Assembly: GCA_024235995.1 (NCBI GenBank)
Contig: JACKLI010000001.1
Location: 2,418,001 to 2,482,000 of the forward strand
DNA: 64,000 bases
Reading direction: 5' to 3'
DNA from: Burkholderiaceae bacterium
GTDB lineage: Bacteria > Pseudomonadota > Gammaproteobacteria > Burkholderiales > Burkholderiaceae_C
Shown: piece after piece, positions 55,161 through 62,713 of the stretch
Numbering within the stretch: position 1 is the first letter of the stretch
How the letters are laid out: each line of letters starts with the position of its first letter
Translations under genes and position numbers: made by a program
The notes under the pieces: model-generated
The model's input: only the letters and a program-made list of their open reading frames with translations
Database searches by the model: none
What the model was told of the DNA's origin: nothing

Positions 55161-55895
55161 TCAGATCGTGATGCCACCGTCGATGGCGTAGGCCTGGCCG
55201 GTGACGAAGCGCGACTCGTCGCTGGCGAGGAACACCACCAGTGGCGCGATCTCGGCCGCCTGCGCGATACGCCCCATCGGCTGGCGTGCGATGAAAGCCT
55301 GACGCGCGGCGGCCGGGTCGGCATTGGCATTGATGCGCTCGCCCAGCGAGGGCGTGTCCACCGTGCCGGGGCACACGGCATTGCAGCGGATGCCCTGGCC
55401 CACGTAGTCGGCGGCGATGCTCTTGGTCAGGCCAACCACGGCAGCCTTGGTGGTGCCGTAGACGCAGCGGTTGGGCAGGCCCTTCAGGCTGGAGCAGACG
55501 CTGGCCATGTTGACGATGCTGCCGCCGCCGGCGCGCAGCATCAGCGGCAGCGCGGCCTGGATCGTCCACAGCTGCGCGCGCACGTTCAGGCGAAAGGCAA
55601 AGTCCAGTTCGTCGTCGCTGGCCTGCAGCGCCGTGCCGTTGTGGACGACGCCGGCGCAATTGAACAGCACGTCGAGGGCCGGAAGGCTCTCGATCAGGCG
55701 GGCAATGGCCTGCTTGTCCAGCACGTCGAGCCGGGCGGTCCGCACGTTGGGCACGCCCTTGTAGCTGGCCAGCAGCGATTCGTTGACGTCGGTGGCCCAG
55801 ACCTGCGCGCCCTCGGCCGCCATGGCGAGGGCGCTGGCATGGCCGATGCCTTGACCGGCCGCGGTCACGAGGGCTGTCTTGCCTTGCAGTCTCAT
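55161..55895 (-). CDS. SDR, 2-keto-3-deoxy-L-fuconate dehydrogenase-like
   Basis: The 244-residue SDR has ALVTAAGQGIGHASALAMAA, VLFNCAGVVHNGT, NMASVCSSLKGLPNRCVYGT with the catalytic Ser and Tyr, TTKAAVVGLTKSIAADYV with the Lys, and FVTGQAYAIDGGITI. The KGLPNRCVYGTTKAAV segment resembles KDF dehydrogenases and DHRS6-type enzymes. It would oxidise a 2-keto-3-deoxy sugar acid at C4 before the FAH-type cleavage. It is the first gene of the operon; ATG 55895 is chosen although an earlier ATG at 55937 is possible. Confidence 0.88.
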   Translation of the reverse strand: MRLQGKTALVTAAGQGIGHASALAMAAEGAQVWATDVNESLLASYKGVPNVRTARLDVLDKQAIARLIESLPALDVLFNCAGVVHNGTALQASDDELDFAFRLNVRAQLWTIQAALPLMLRAGGGSIVNMASVCSSLKGLPNRCVYGTTKAAVVGLTKSIAADYVGQGIRCNAVCPGTVDTPSLGERINANADPAAARQAFIARQPMGRIAQAAEIAPLVVFLASDESRFVTGQAYAIDGGITI

Positions 55896-56018
55896 GGCGA
55901 TGGATCTTTCTGATAATCGGATGGGAGAGGCGTTCAATCGGCTTGCCCCATCGGCATGCCTCTTGAGGACGCTACTGGCCGGATCGGGACTTCACCTATT
56001 GAGCCGACCGAACAACGT

Positions 56019-56054
56019 GTGGTACTGTAAATTGGCCTTACCACTTTACCAATT
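56019..56054. promoter_or_regulatory. Candidate operator between the sugar-acid operon and its FadR-type regulator
   Basis: Two overlapping inverted repeats are seen: GTGGTA (56019-56024) with TACCAC (56039-56044), and AATTGG (56030-56035) with CCAATT (56049-56054). The ggTA...TACC pattern suits FadR-subfamily regulators (TGGT-type half-sites). It lies 27 bases before the gntR start and about 124 bases before the SDR start. Confidence 0.55.
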
Positions 56055-56080
56055 GGGGATTACCCGCGGGGACTTGTCGC

Positions 56081-56794
56081 GTGCCACTTCAGACCGTCGA
56101 ACCTCAGCGCCTTTACCGGCAAATCGCCAATCAGTTGCGCGCCCTGATCGACAACGGCGAGTTCGCCCCGGGCGCTCGGCTACCGGCCGAACGCGACCTG
56201 GCACAGCAGCTGGGCGTGAGCCGCCCGTCGGTGCGCGAGGCCCTGATCGCGCTGGAGGTCGAGCGCTGCGTGGAGGTGCGAACCGGCTCGGGCGTCTACG
56301 TGCTCGAGCGCACCAAACCAAGCGCGCCAGCGGCCGAGGCCACGGGTTGGGGCCCGCTCGAGCTGATCCGCGCGCGTCGCGCCATCGAGGGCGAGGTTGC
56401 CGCGCTCGCGGCTCGCAACGCGCGTGTGGCCGATGACGAGGCCATCGCCGATGCGATCACCGGCATGAAGGTCGAGATCGACCGAGGTGGTGCCATGCTG
56501 CAGGACAGCGACCGCGAATTCCACCTGGCCATCGCCCGTGCCGCCGGCAACGCCGTGCTGGCCGAGACGATCGAGGGTTACCTGGGCGCGCGCTACAGCA
56601 CCTTGTCCAAGCGCCTGGGCGGTTATTTCGAAACCAGCCGCGCCTGGCGCACCACGGTCGACGAACACGAGCGCGTGCGCGCGGCGATCCTGGCGCGCAA
56701 CCCCGAAGACGCCCGCAGCGCGATGATCGAGCACCTGGACAAGGTGCACCAGCGCTTCAGCGCGAGCTGGCGGCAGGCGCACCCGCCCGCGTGA
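56081..56794 (+). CDS. GntR-family (FadR/FCD) regulator of the sugar-acid operon
   Basis: The 237-residue protein has a winged helix (IANQLRALIDNGEFAPGARL, LAQQLGVSRPSVREALIALE, VRTGSGVYVLE) and an FCD domain (IRARRAIEGEVAALAARNAR, DREFHLAIARAAGNAVLA, DEHERVRAAILARNPEDARS). The closest style is UxuR/ExuR, regulators of hexuronate use. It starts at GTG 56081, with GGGGA eight bases before. It diverges from the eleven-gene operon. Confidence 0.9.
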   Translation: MPLQTVEPQRLYRQIANQLRALIDNGEFAPGARLPAERDLAQQLGVSRPSVREALIALEVERCVEVRTGSGVYVLERTKPSAPAAEATGWGPLELIRARRAIEGEVAALAARNARVADDEAIADAITGMKVEIDRGGAMLQDSDREFHLAIARAAGNAVLAETIEGYLGARYSTLSKRLGGYFETSRAWRTTVDEHERVRAAILARNPEDARSAMIEHLDKVHQRFSASWRQAHPPA

Positions 56795-56902
56795 GCGCGA
56801 TCGCGCGGAGGGTGCCTTGCCAGCATAAATACCACCTGACCCGTCCTGCCCTGTGTTGACACCCGGACAGCTGAAGCAAGCCCGAGTTATCCGGCCAACG
56901 AG

Positions 56903-56934
56903 GCCCGATGCCCCGCATCGGGCGCTCGTATTTT
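56903..56934 (+). terminator. Probable rho-independent terminator after the FadR-type gene
   Basis: GCCCGATG-CCCCG-CATCGGGC forms a strong stem (56903-56923), closed further by CGAG/CTCG flanks, followed by a short T-run (TATTTT). It lies about 110 bases after the regulator stop. The opposite strand lacks a T-run, so it suits only the plus strand. Confidence 0.5.
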
Positions 56935-57022
56935 CAGTGACGAATCGAACGCTTGATCGGGGATTTTCCGAAAGGCATTTTGTCCATGGTCGTGGCGAGC
57001 CACACCCGTCCGTCGAGCGACC

Positions 57023-58381
57023 CTAGCTGCCGCTGGTCAGCACTTGCTGGAAGAAATCGCGGATCGCTGCGGTGCAGTAGGGCCGCAACAGGAGACCGTG
57101 GTACAGCCCCATGGCGTTGGCCCCTGCGGCCGTCTTGCTGGCCTGGAAGCCGGCGTACAGCGCATCGCCTTGCGGCCCGGCGGGTAGCGTGGCACGCTTC
57201 TCGAAGTTGTAGACCGGCACCGTCACGTTGCGCGATGCAAAGTCGGCCTGCGCATCGATGGCGTTGAAGAAGGGGGCCGTGGGGTCCAGCTCGCCGCCAC
57301 ACAGCGCCATCGGGCTTTTGGGCGTCCAGCCCAGGATGGCGTTTTGCTGGATCCGGCTGCGCGTCGGGCTGGGGTTCAGCACGGCATTGCGGGTCCACTC
57401 GGTCAACAATCCGCCTTGGCCAAAGAGCTTGACGCCAGTCGGATCGTTCGCCGGCAGCTTGCCCTGGGACTGCAGGGTCGCGACCGGTACGTCGGACGGG
57501 AGCAGCGTCTCGGCCGTGGCCGCGAAAGGCGCCTGGAAGGCGTCGGCGGCCGTGGGGTACATGTCGCCATAGGTCTTCTGGTAGCCGGACAGGATGAACG
57601 TCAGGAAGAGGGTGGAGCCGACGGGCACCGGCCCGGCCCCGACCGCCGTATCGAGCGTCTTGACCCAGTTGTACGCGCCGGACATCGGGCCCGACGCGGT
57701 GACCGTGAATTCGCCCGCGTAATCGCGCTCGATGATCTTGTGCGTGGCCATCGCGATGTAGCCGCCTTCCGAATAGCCGGTGACCAGCAGCTTGGCCGAT
57801 GGCTTGGTTGCACCGTTGAGCGTTGCCAAGTAAGCCTTGGCGGCGCGCAGGCCATCGACCATGTCGACGGCATTCGCCTCTGCGATAGACCAGGGGTGCC
57901 ACGACAGCGACGATTTGTCGTAGCCGAGGTAGTTCGGTGACACGACGATGTAGCCGTGGGCCGCGAACATGGCCATGAGCAGGGCGCCGGCTTCATTGTG
58001 ATTGACATCGGCGATGTTGTAGGCCCTGTCGGTGGCCGTGCCATGGGCATTCAGCAGCACCGGCCGGTTGCCGCTGCAGTTGGCGCCGGCGCCCGTGGGC
58101 ACCATCACGGCGGTTGTGGCGGTGGCGGGTTGCCCCTTGGGATCGCGTGTCATGTACTGCACGTGGCGGATGTCGACATCGCACTGGGCGGCCCCGGTGA
58201 GGGTCTGCCGGCCCGAGGCGGCCGTGCTGGCATCGATCGCGGCTTTGGACATCTGTTGCAGGAGCTGTGCGCTGACGATGGCGCCCCGCGCCTGTGTCGG
58301 ATCCACGGTGTCGCCACCACCGCAGGCAGCCAGCATGGCCGTCACCACCAGCGACAACCCCAGGCATTTGATCGTCTTCAT
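57023..58381 (-). CDS. Secreted lipase/esterase-like lipoprotein
   Basis: The 452-residue product has a lipoprotein signal (LSLVVTAMLAACGGG, lipid-anchored C20) and an alpha/beta-hydrolase fold with the nucleophile motif GYSEGG (S204), a plausible oxyanion segment NAHGTAT, and a late YHGLLLRP histidine. It resembles the secreted lipase family of Pfam LIP type. It is likely exported and anchored to a membrane, acting on esters. It stands alone between the sugar-acid regulator and the mobile region. Confidence 0.88.
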   Translation of the reverse strand: MKTIKCLGLSLVVTAMLAACGGGDTVDPTQARGAIVSAQLLQQMSKAAIDASTAASGRQTLTGAAQCDVDIRHVQYMTRDPKGQPATATTAVMVPTGAGANCSGNRPVLLNAHGTATDRAYNIADVNHNEAGALLMAMFAAHGYIVVSPNYLGYDKSSLSWHPWSIAEANAVDMVDGLRAAKAYLATLNGATKPSAKLLVTGYSEGGYIAMATHKIIERDYAGEFTVTASGPMSGAYNWVKTLDTAVGAGPVPVGSTLFLTFILSGYQKTYGDMYPTAADAFQAPFAATAETLLPSDVPVATLQSQGKLPANDPTGVKLFGQGGLLTEWTRNAVLNPSPTRSRIQQNAILGWTPKSPMALCGGELDPTAPFFNAIDAQADFASRNVTVPVYNFEKRATLPAGPQGDALYAGFQASKTAAGANAMGLYHGLLLRPYCTAAIRDFFQQVLTSGS

Positions 58382-58468
58382 GTTTTATCGGCTCTCCGGA
58401 ATAACTTGTGGAACAGGTGACCATGCAGTATCCTCCTGAGTCGGATTTTCGTGTGGAAAGGAAACCAA

Positions 58469-58891
58469 GTGAAACTGCATCCTAAGACCGCCGCCCTTGT
58501 GGACCGGTTCGCCGCAGCTCTGAAGGAAAAACTCGCCGCCGCAGAGGAGAAGTACGGCTACTCCGACGGGTGGGCGACTGACGACTGGATGGGCGAGTGT
58601 CGCAAGGAACTGCGGAAGCACGTTGCAAAAGGGGACCCACTGGATGTGGCGGCCTACTGCGCATTCCTGTGGCATCACGGCGAGGCGACCACCGGCCCAT
58701 GTCCGCACGCAGACTACTGCAACGAGACGGGCTCCTGCGCGAACGGATGCGATGACCGGATGCCTCGGCTGACGGACCAAGATGTGGCCGACTGCTTGGG
58801 TCGGTCGTTCGATGCGGCGGGGAATATCCTGCCCAGCACCTTCGCACGCGAGGTTCTCCGGGCGGCTCAAGTCTTGGTCCGAGAGAAGTGA
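58469..58891 (+). CDS. Phage-type hypothetical protein
   Basis: The 140-residue protein resembles proteins from lambdoid and related phages in the pattern KYGYSDGWATDDW, ECRKELRKHVAKGDPLDVAA and YCAFLWHHGEAT. A cysteine-rich stretch (CPHADYCNETGSCANGC) may bind metal. The start is a GTG at 58469 with AAAGGAAA before it; another GTG at 58451 is possible. Function is unknown. It begins the mobile block. Confidence 0.7.
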   Translation: MKLHPKTAALVDRFAAALKEKLAAAEEKYGYSDGWATDDWMGECRKELRKHVAKGDPLDVAAYCAFLWHHGEATTGPCPHADYCNETGSCANGCDDRMPRLTDQDVADCLGRSFDAAGNILPSTFAREVLRAAQVLVREK

Positions 58892-58892
58892 A

Positions 58893-58961
58893 TTGACTGC
58901 CTTTTTCTTCATCTGCGCAGCCCTGTACTGCGCGTGGTTCATCCTGAGGTTCCTGCTATGA
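58893..58961 (+). CDS. Possible 22-residue membrane peptide
   Basis: A TTG at 58893 opens a frame of 22 codons, LTAFFFICAALYCAWFILRF then LL, ending in a TGA at 58959-58961 that overlaps the next ATG (58958) as ATGA. It begins one base after the preceding stop and has GAGAGAAG upstream. The composition is a single hydrophobic helix. Tight coupling on both sides supports translation, but the size and TTG start leave it uncertain. Confidence 0.4.
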   Translation: MTAFFFICAALYCAWFILRFLL

Positions 58962-59353
58962 ACGAGAATTACGAGGGCGCGCTGGCCAAGATTGACGCTG
59001 CAAGGAAACTGGCCCGGCAGACGATGGCGAAGCATGGCAAAGAGGAGGTGTGCGACCCGCCAATGGGCATCGACACGCCCCAGAGGCCGGCGCTGCCGGC
59101 TTGGCAGGACGTGTTGGGCGCTGCCGAGCAGCTCGTCCGGCAGAAGCCCGCCTTCCCCAAGTACATCAAGGGCACGGTCTTGGAGAACGATGTGCCGGTG
59201 TGGATTGCCACCTTCACCCAGCAAATGCTGGTGCGCGAGCTGTCTCGCATCCGGGCTGTCATCGCTTCCGACCGCTGTGACGGTGATACCGACTACGCAG
59301 CGGGAGCCAACGCCGCCCGAGCCAAGTACCTCGCCGCCATTGACAAGCGGTGA
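58958..59353 (+). CDS. Hypothetical protein of the phage-like block
   Basis: The 131-residue protein begins NENYEGALAKIDAARKLARQ and is mostly helical and charged, with no signal peptide or known motif. ATG 58958 has TGAGG before it and overlaps the stop of the tiny frame. The last part, DGDTDYAAGANAARAKYLAA, looks like a structural repeat-free helix. I cannot assign a function. Confidence 0.6.
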   Translation: MNENYEGALAKIDAARKLARQTMAKHGKEEVCDPPMGIDTPQRPALPAWQDVLGAAEQLVRQKPAFPKYIKGTVLENDVPVWIATFTQQMLVRELSRIRAVIASDRCDGDTDYAAGANAARAKYLAAIDKR

Positions 59354-59377
59354 CCCCATCCACACGACAATCCGGGG

Positions 59378-60793
59378 ATGACGGACATCCTCGACCTGAA
59401 GGGCTGGACGGTGCTGGGTCGCACCGAGGAGGACGGGGCGGACGTGCTGGAGGCGGAGTACCCGCTGCCCATGCCTACCGCCTGCCCAAAGTGCGGCACC
59501 CTCGACTGCATCTACCGGCACGGCACCAAAGCTACTACTTACGTCGACATTCCGATGCGCGGGAAGCCGGCCAAGCTGCGGGCGAAGGTCCAGCGATACC
59601 GGTGCACCTCCTGCAAGGAGACCTTCCTGCAGCCGCTGGGCGGCATCTTGGAGGGCCGGCGCATGACGGAGCGCTGCGCCACCTACATCAAGGCCCACAG
59701 CCTGCGGGACACCTTCACCCGCATCGCGGAGAACGTGGGGTGCGACGACAAGACGGTCCGGACGCTGGGGGCGGAGTACATGGCCGAACTGGAGGCCAGC
59801 CACCGGCCGGAGATGCCAGACTGGCTGGGCATCGACGAGACCCAAATCGACGGGAAGATGCGCTGCGTCCTGACGGACATCGGGGAGCGCCGCATCCTCG
59901 ACATGCTGCCGGACCGGGACAAGGCGACCTTGGCGGGGTGGCTGCACCGGTTCAAGGACCGGCACTGGGTCAAGGGCGTGGCCATCGACATGTGGCGGCC
60001 GTACCGGGACGTGTCGCACCAGATGTTCCCTGGCCGACCGGTGGTCATCGACAAGTTCCACGTCGTCCGCATGGCGAACTACTGCATGGAGCGGGTCCGC
60101 ATCCGGCTCCAGAAGCAGCGCAAGGCTGGCGAGCGGCGCCTGTGGCTCCAGTCCAAGGCGATGCTGAACATGCGGTACGCCAAGCTGGCCGAGAAGGGCC
60201 GGTTCAATCTGGACATGTGGCTGGCCAACGAGCCCGAGCTGGCCGCCGCCTACGGGCTGAAAGAGGCGTTCTACAACATCTACGACCTGCCCAAGGCGCA
60301 GGCCGTGGCGGCCTTCGACGCCTTCCCGGGGACCATCCCAGCCAGCCTGAAGGCGGACTTCAAGACTCTCACGACCGCCATGAAGAACTGGCGGACGGAG
60401 ATTCTGGCGTACTTCGACCACCCCATCACCAACGCCTACACCGAGGCGCTGAACGGGGTCGCCAAGACCATCAACCGGCAGGGCCGGGGGTACACCTTCG
60501 AGGTGCTGCGCGCCCGTCTCCTGTACGGCAAGGGGCCGCTGGAGCCGTGGCGGCTGGCGACCGTCTACCCTGCCAACCCCACCCAGTTGCAGCTCCTGAA
60601 GCGGGAACAGGGCAACCGGTGCCAGAGCTGCGGCTGCGAGCTGGGACGGACCAAGGACGACAAGGCGAACGTGGTCGTTCTGGTGCGCGGCAACACCCGC
60701 CGGCAGCAGCTCATTTGCGGGCTGTGCAACGTCGGTTTCCACACGGAGGCACTCAATCACCGGAAGCCTCCTTCAACACAGAAATCCGGATAG
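59378..60793 (+). CDS. ISL3-family transposase with C-terminal zinc-ribbon-like extension
   Basis: The 471-residue protein has an N-terminal zinc finger (CPKCGTLDC and CTSCKETF), a helix-turn-helix-like segment (IAENVGCDDKTVRTLG) and the DDE transposase core: WLGIDETQIDG, VAIDMWRPYRD, VVIDKFHVVRMAN and the late Glu in NAYTEALNGVAKTINRQGRG. These are ISL3 hallmarks. Beyond the core there is a CQSCGCELG...ICGLCNVGFH segment, a pair of CxxC motifs resembling a treble-clef (HNH-like) fold without clear catalytic His. The family is usually about 400 residues. Confidence 0.88.
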   Translation: MTDILDLKGWTVLGRTEEDGADVLEAEYPLPMPTACPKCGTLDCIYRHGTKATTYVDIPMRGKPAKLRAKVQRYRCTSCKETFLQPLGGILEGRRMTERCATYIKAHSLRDTFTRIAENVGCDDKTVRTLGAEYMAELEASHRPEMPDWLGIDETQIDGKMRCVLTDIGERRILDMLPDRDKATLAGWLHRFKDRHWVKGVAIDMWRPYRDVSHQMFPGRPVVIDKFHVVRMANYCMERVRIRLQKQRKAGERRLWLQSKAMLNMRYAKLAEKGRFNLDMWLANEPELAAAYGLKEAFYNIYDLPKAQAVAAFDAFPGTIPASLKADFKTLTTAMKNWRTEILAYFDHPITNAYTEALNGVAKTINRQGRGYTFEVLRARLLYGKGPLEPWRLATVYPANPTQLQLLKREQGNRCQSCGCELGRTKDDKANVVVLVRGNTRRQQLICGLCNVGFHTEALNHRKPPSTQKSG

Positions 60794-61093
60794 CCGTTTT
60801 ATCTGTGGGCTCGAGGCCCGTTGCATTGAAAAAAAGCGACCGCTCGCCTGTCTACAGCTTGGATCGAGCGGCGCCAGCCTTAGCGCCCATACGGTTTCGC
60901 AGGCGCCATTCGCCCTGCGCCGACCCAAAGGCCACCCGCAGAGCGAGAAAACCTCGGCAAGCTCAGACCGAACCGGACGATTGCCCCACTGAAACCTCAT
61001 GGACGCGAACACACAGACCCACCGAGCAACGGTGAGCCGGCAGTGGTGCGGGAACGACGGAATGCCGAGCACCCACGTCGCCCCCGACTCCAC
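60794..61093. other. 300-base gene-free stretch
   Basis: Between the transposase stop and the amidohydrolase remnant I see no convincing gene. A minus-strand frame of 106 codons spans it, but it starts at a GTG and matches no family I know. A poly-A run (GAAAAAAAGC) and GC-rich palindromic bits are present. It probably contains the right end of the inserted block plus old flanking DNA. Confidence 0.5.
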
Positions 61094-62713
61094 TCATTGC
61101 GGCTTGACGATGTCCGAGACCGGATACACCTTGCCGCCCACCACCGTGCCCCAGACGGGAATGTCGCGAATGGCGGCGGGCTTGACCGTGTAGGGGTCCT
61201 TGTCCAGCACCGTGAAGTCGGCCAGCTTGCCGGGCTCCAGGGTGCCCACCTTGTCGTCGATGCCCAGCACGTAGGCCGCGTCGGATGTCACCATGCGCAG
61301 GGCGCTTTGCAGACCTACGGTCAGGTTCGGGCCCAGGGTGCGCGTGCCCGACTGGCCCAGGCGCGTCATGGCCAGGGTCACGGCCAGCAGGGGCTTGGGC
61401 GGGCCGATGGGGAAGTCGGAGTGGACGGTGGTGGGCACGCCCTCGCCAACCAGCGTGCCCAGGGGCGCCAGGTCCTCGGCGCGATCGGTACCGAAGGTTT
61501 TGGGATACATCTCGCCGCGCAGCCAGATGTAGTAGATGTTGACGTTGGCCGAGGCGCCCAGGGCCTTCATGGCGCGGATCTGGTCATAGCGCGCCATGCC
61601 GAAATGCTCGAAGGTGAAGCGGTGATCCAGGCGCGGGTGCTGAGCCATGAGCTTGCGCAGGGCCCCGATGGTGGCGTCCTGCGCCTCCACCCCGATGGAG
61701 TGCACGAAGATCTGCTGCCCGTCATTCCACCAGGGTTCCAGCACGCCCGCGAGTTTCTCCGGTGGCGTGACCCAGATGCCCTCGGTGCCGTCGGTGTAGC
61801 CGGCGGCGCCGGGTTTGAAGGTCAGGCCGTTGAAGCTGTCGTCGGTGAAGAACTTGATGCCGCGGAACATGAGGCGGTCGGTGCTCTTCTTCTGCAGCTC
61901 ATGCACGGCGTCAATGGCCTTCTCGGTCGACCCGAACTTGGCCAGGTAGGTGTGCATGGCCGGAATCGCCACCAGGCGCTGTGGCGTCTGTGGGTTGTTG
62001 TAGACATTGCTCAGCAGCACCGGCTCGGCGTCCACCGTGAAGATGCCCATGGAATGCTCGGTGGAGGTGGTGATGCCGTTGCGCCGGTTCATGTCGATCT
62101 GGGACTTCATCATGCGCATGGCCTCGGCCGGCTGCAGCTTGTGCGCGATCAGCGGCAGGATCACGTAGGAGGCCGCCGAGACGCCCAGGAACTGGCCGTT
62201 GAACTGGCCGTTGGCATCGCGTCCCACACCGGGGATCTTGATGTCGCTGGGAATCCTCTTCTGCTCGATGACGAAGCTGTTGGTGTAGCCGTGGTGCTGC
62301 GAGGCGTCCCACACCAGCACCGGGCGGGTGGTGGAGATGGCGTCCAGGTCCTGGCGCGTCAGGTGGCGGCCCATGGCCGGCACGTCCCAGCCCCAGATCA
62401 GCAGGGGCGCGGCCGGGTCCTTGAGTTCGGATTCGTACTTGCGCAGGCGGGCAAAGGCCTCGGCCTCGTCCTTCACGCCCCGAATGTCGGGGCCGTAGGC
62501 CTGCACCGTGTCCAGCGAGGCGATCATGGGCAGGCTGGTGGTGATGGAGCCCAGGAAGGGATGCTGGTGCGGGTCGATGAAACCCGGAAACACGATCTTG
62601 TCCTCAAAGCGGCGATCCACCGTGGTGGGCACCCGGTCCATCCAGGGCTTCAGGTCGTCCAGGGAACTGGCCACGCTGACGATACGCTCGTTGCACACCG
62701 CCACGGCCTTGCC
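61094..62713 (-). pseudogene. Amidohydrolase (YtcJ-like), 5' end removed by IS21-type insertion
   Basis: About 539 codons remain of an amidohydrolase-3 family protein. The metal motif GFIDPHQHPF and later segments HHGYTNSFV, RGIKFFTDDSFNG, FVHSIGVEAQDATI, FEHFGMARYDQI, TTVHSDFPIGPPKP and the closing LEPGKLADFTVLDKDP are all present. Reading upstream past 62704 the frame runs (NESTGKAVAV) into the end of an IS21-type element at about 62714, with no proper start or signal peptide. A GTG at 62704 is the first start codon but would leave out the N-terminal strands. The gene is probably inactive or N-terminally shortened. Confidence 0.8.

Larger units (their letters stand above)
58440..60796. mobile_element. 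Phage-derived/ISL3 insertion region
   Basis: Between the lipase gene and a degraded amidohydrolase gene lies a short block of plus-strand genes unlike the neighbours: two phage-type small proteins, a tiny hydrophobic reading frame and an ISL3-type transposase. Its right edge is taken after the transposase stop. Similar CACACGACAATCCGGGGATG-like and CAACACAGAAATCCGGATAG-like sequences lie just before and after the transposase (59361-59380 and 60774-60793) in the same orientation, which could mark ends or be chance. No integrase is seen. Confidence 0.55.

Noticed and set aside
58385..60760. A 791-codon minus-strand frame opposite the phage-like genes and transposase
   Set aside because: Its composition (Leu, Val, Gly, His, Arg rich) is that of an antisense shadow, and the plus strand has a clear DDE transposase.
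60773..61093. A 106-codon minus-strand frame between the transposase and the hydrolase remnant
   Set aside because: GTG start without a ribosome-binding site, overlap with the transposase end and no known family.
62704..62704. GTG at 62704 as the true start of the amidohydrolase
   Set aside because: It would omit the N-terminal strands and export signal expected for the family, and the frame continues into the IS end.
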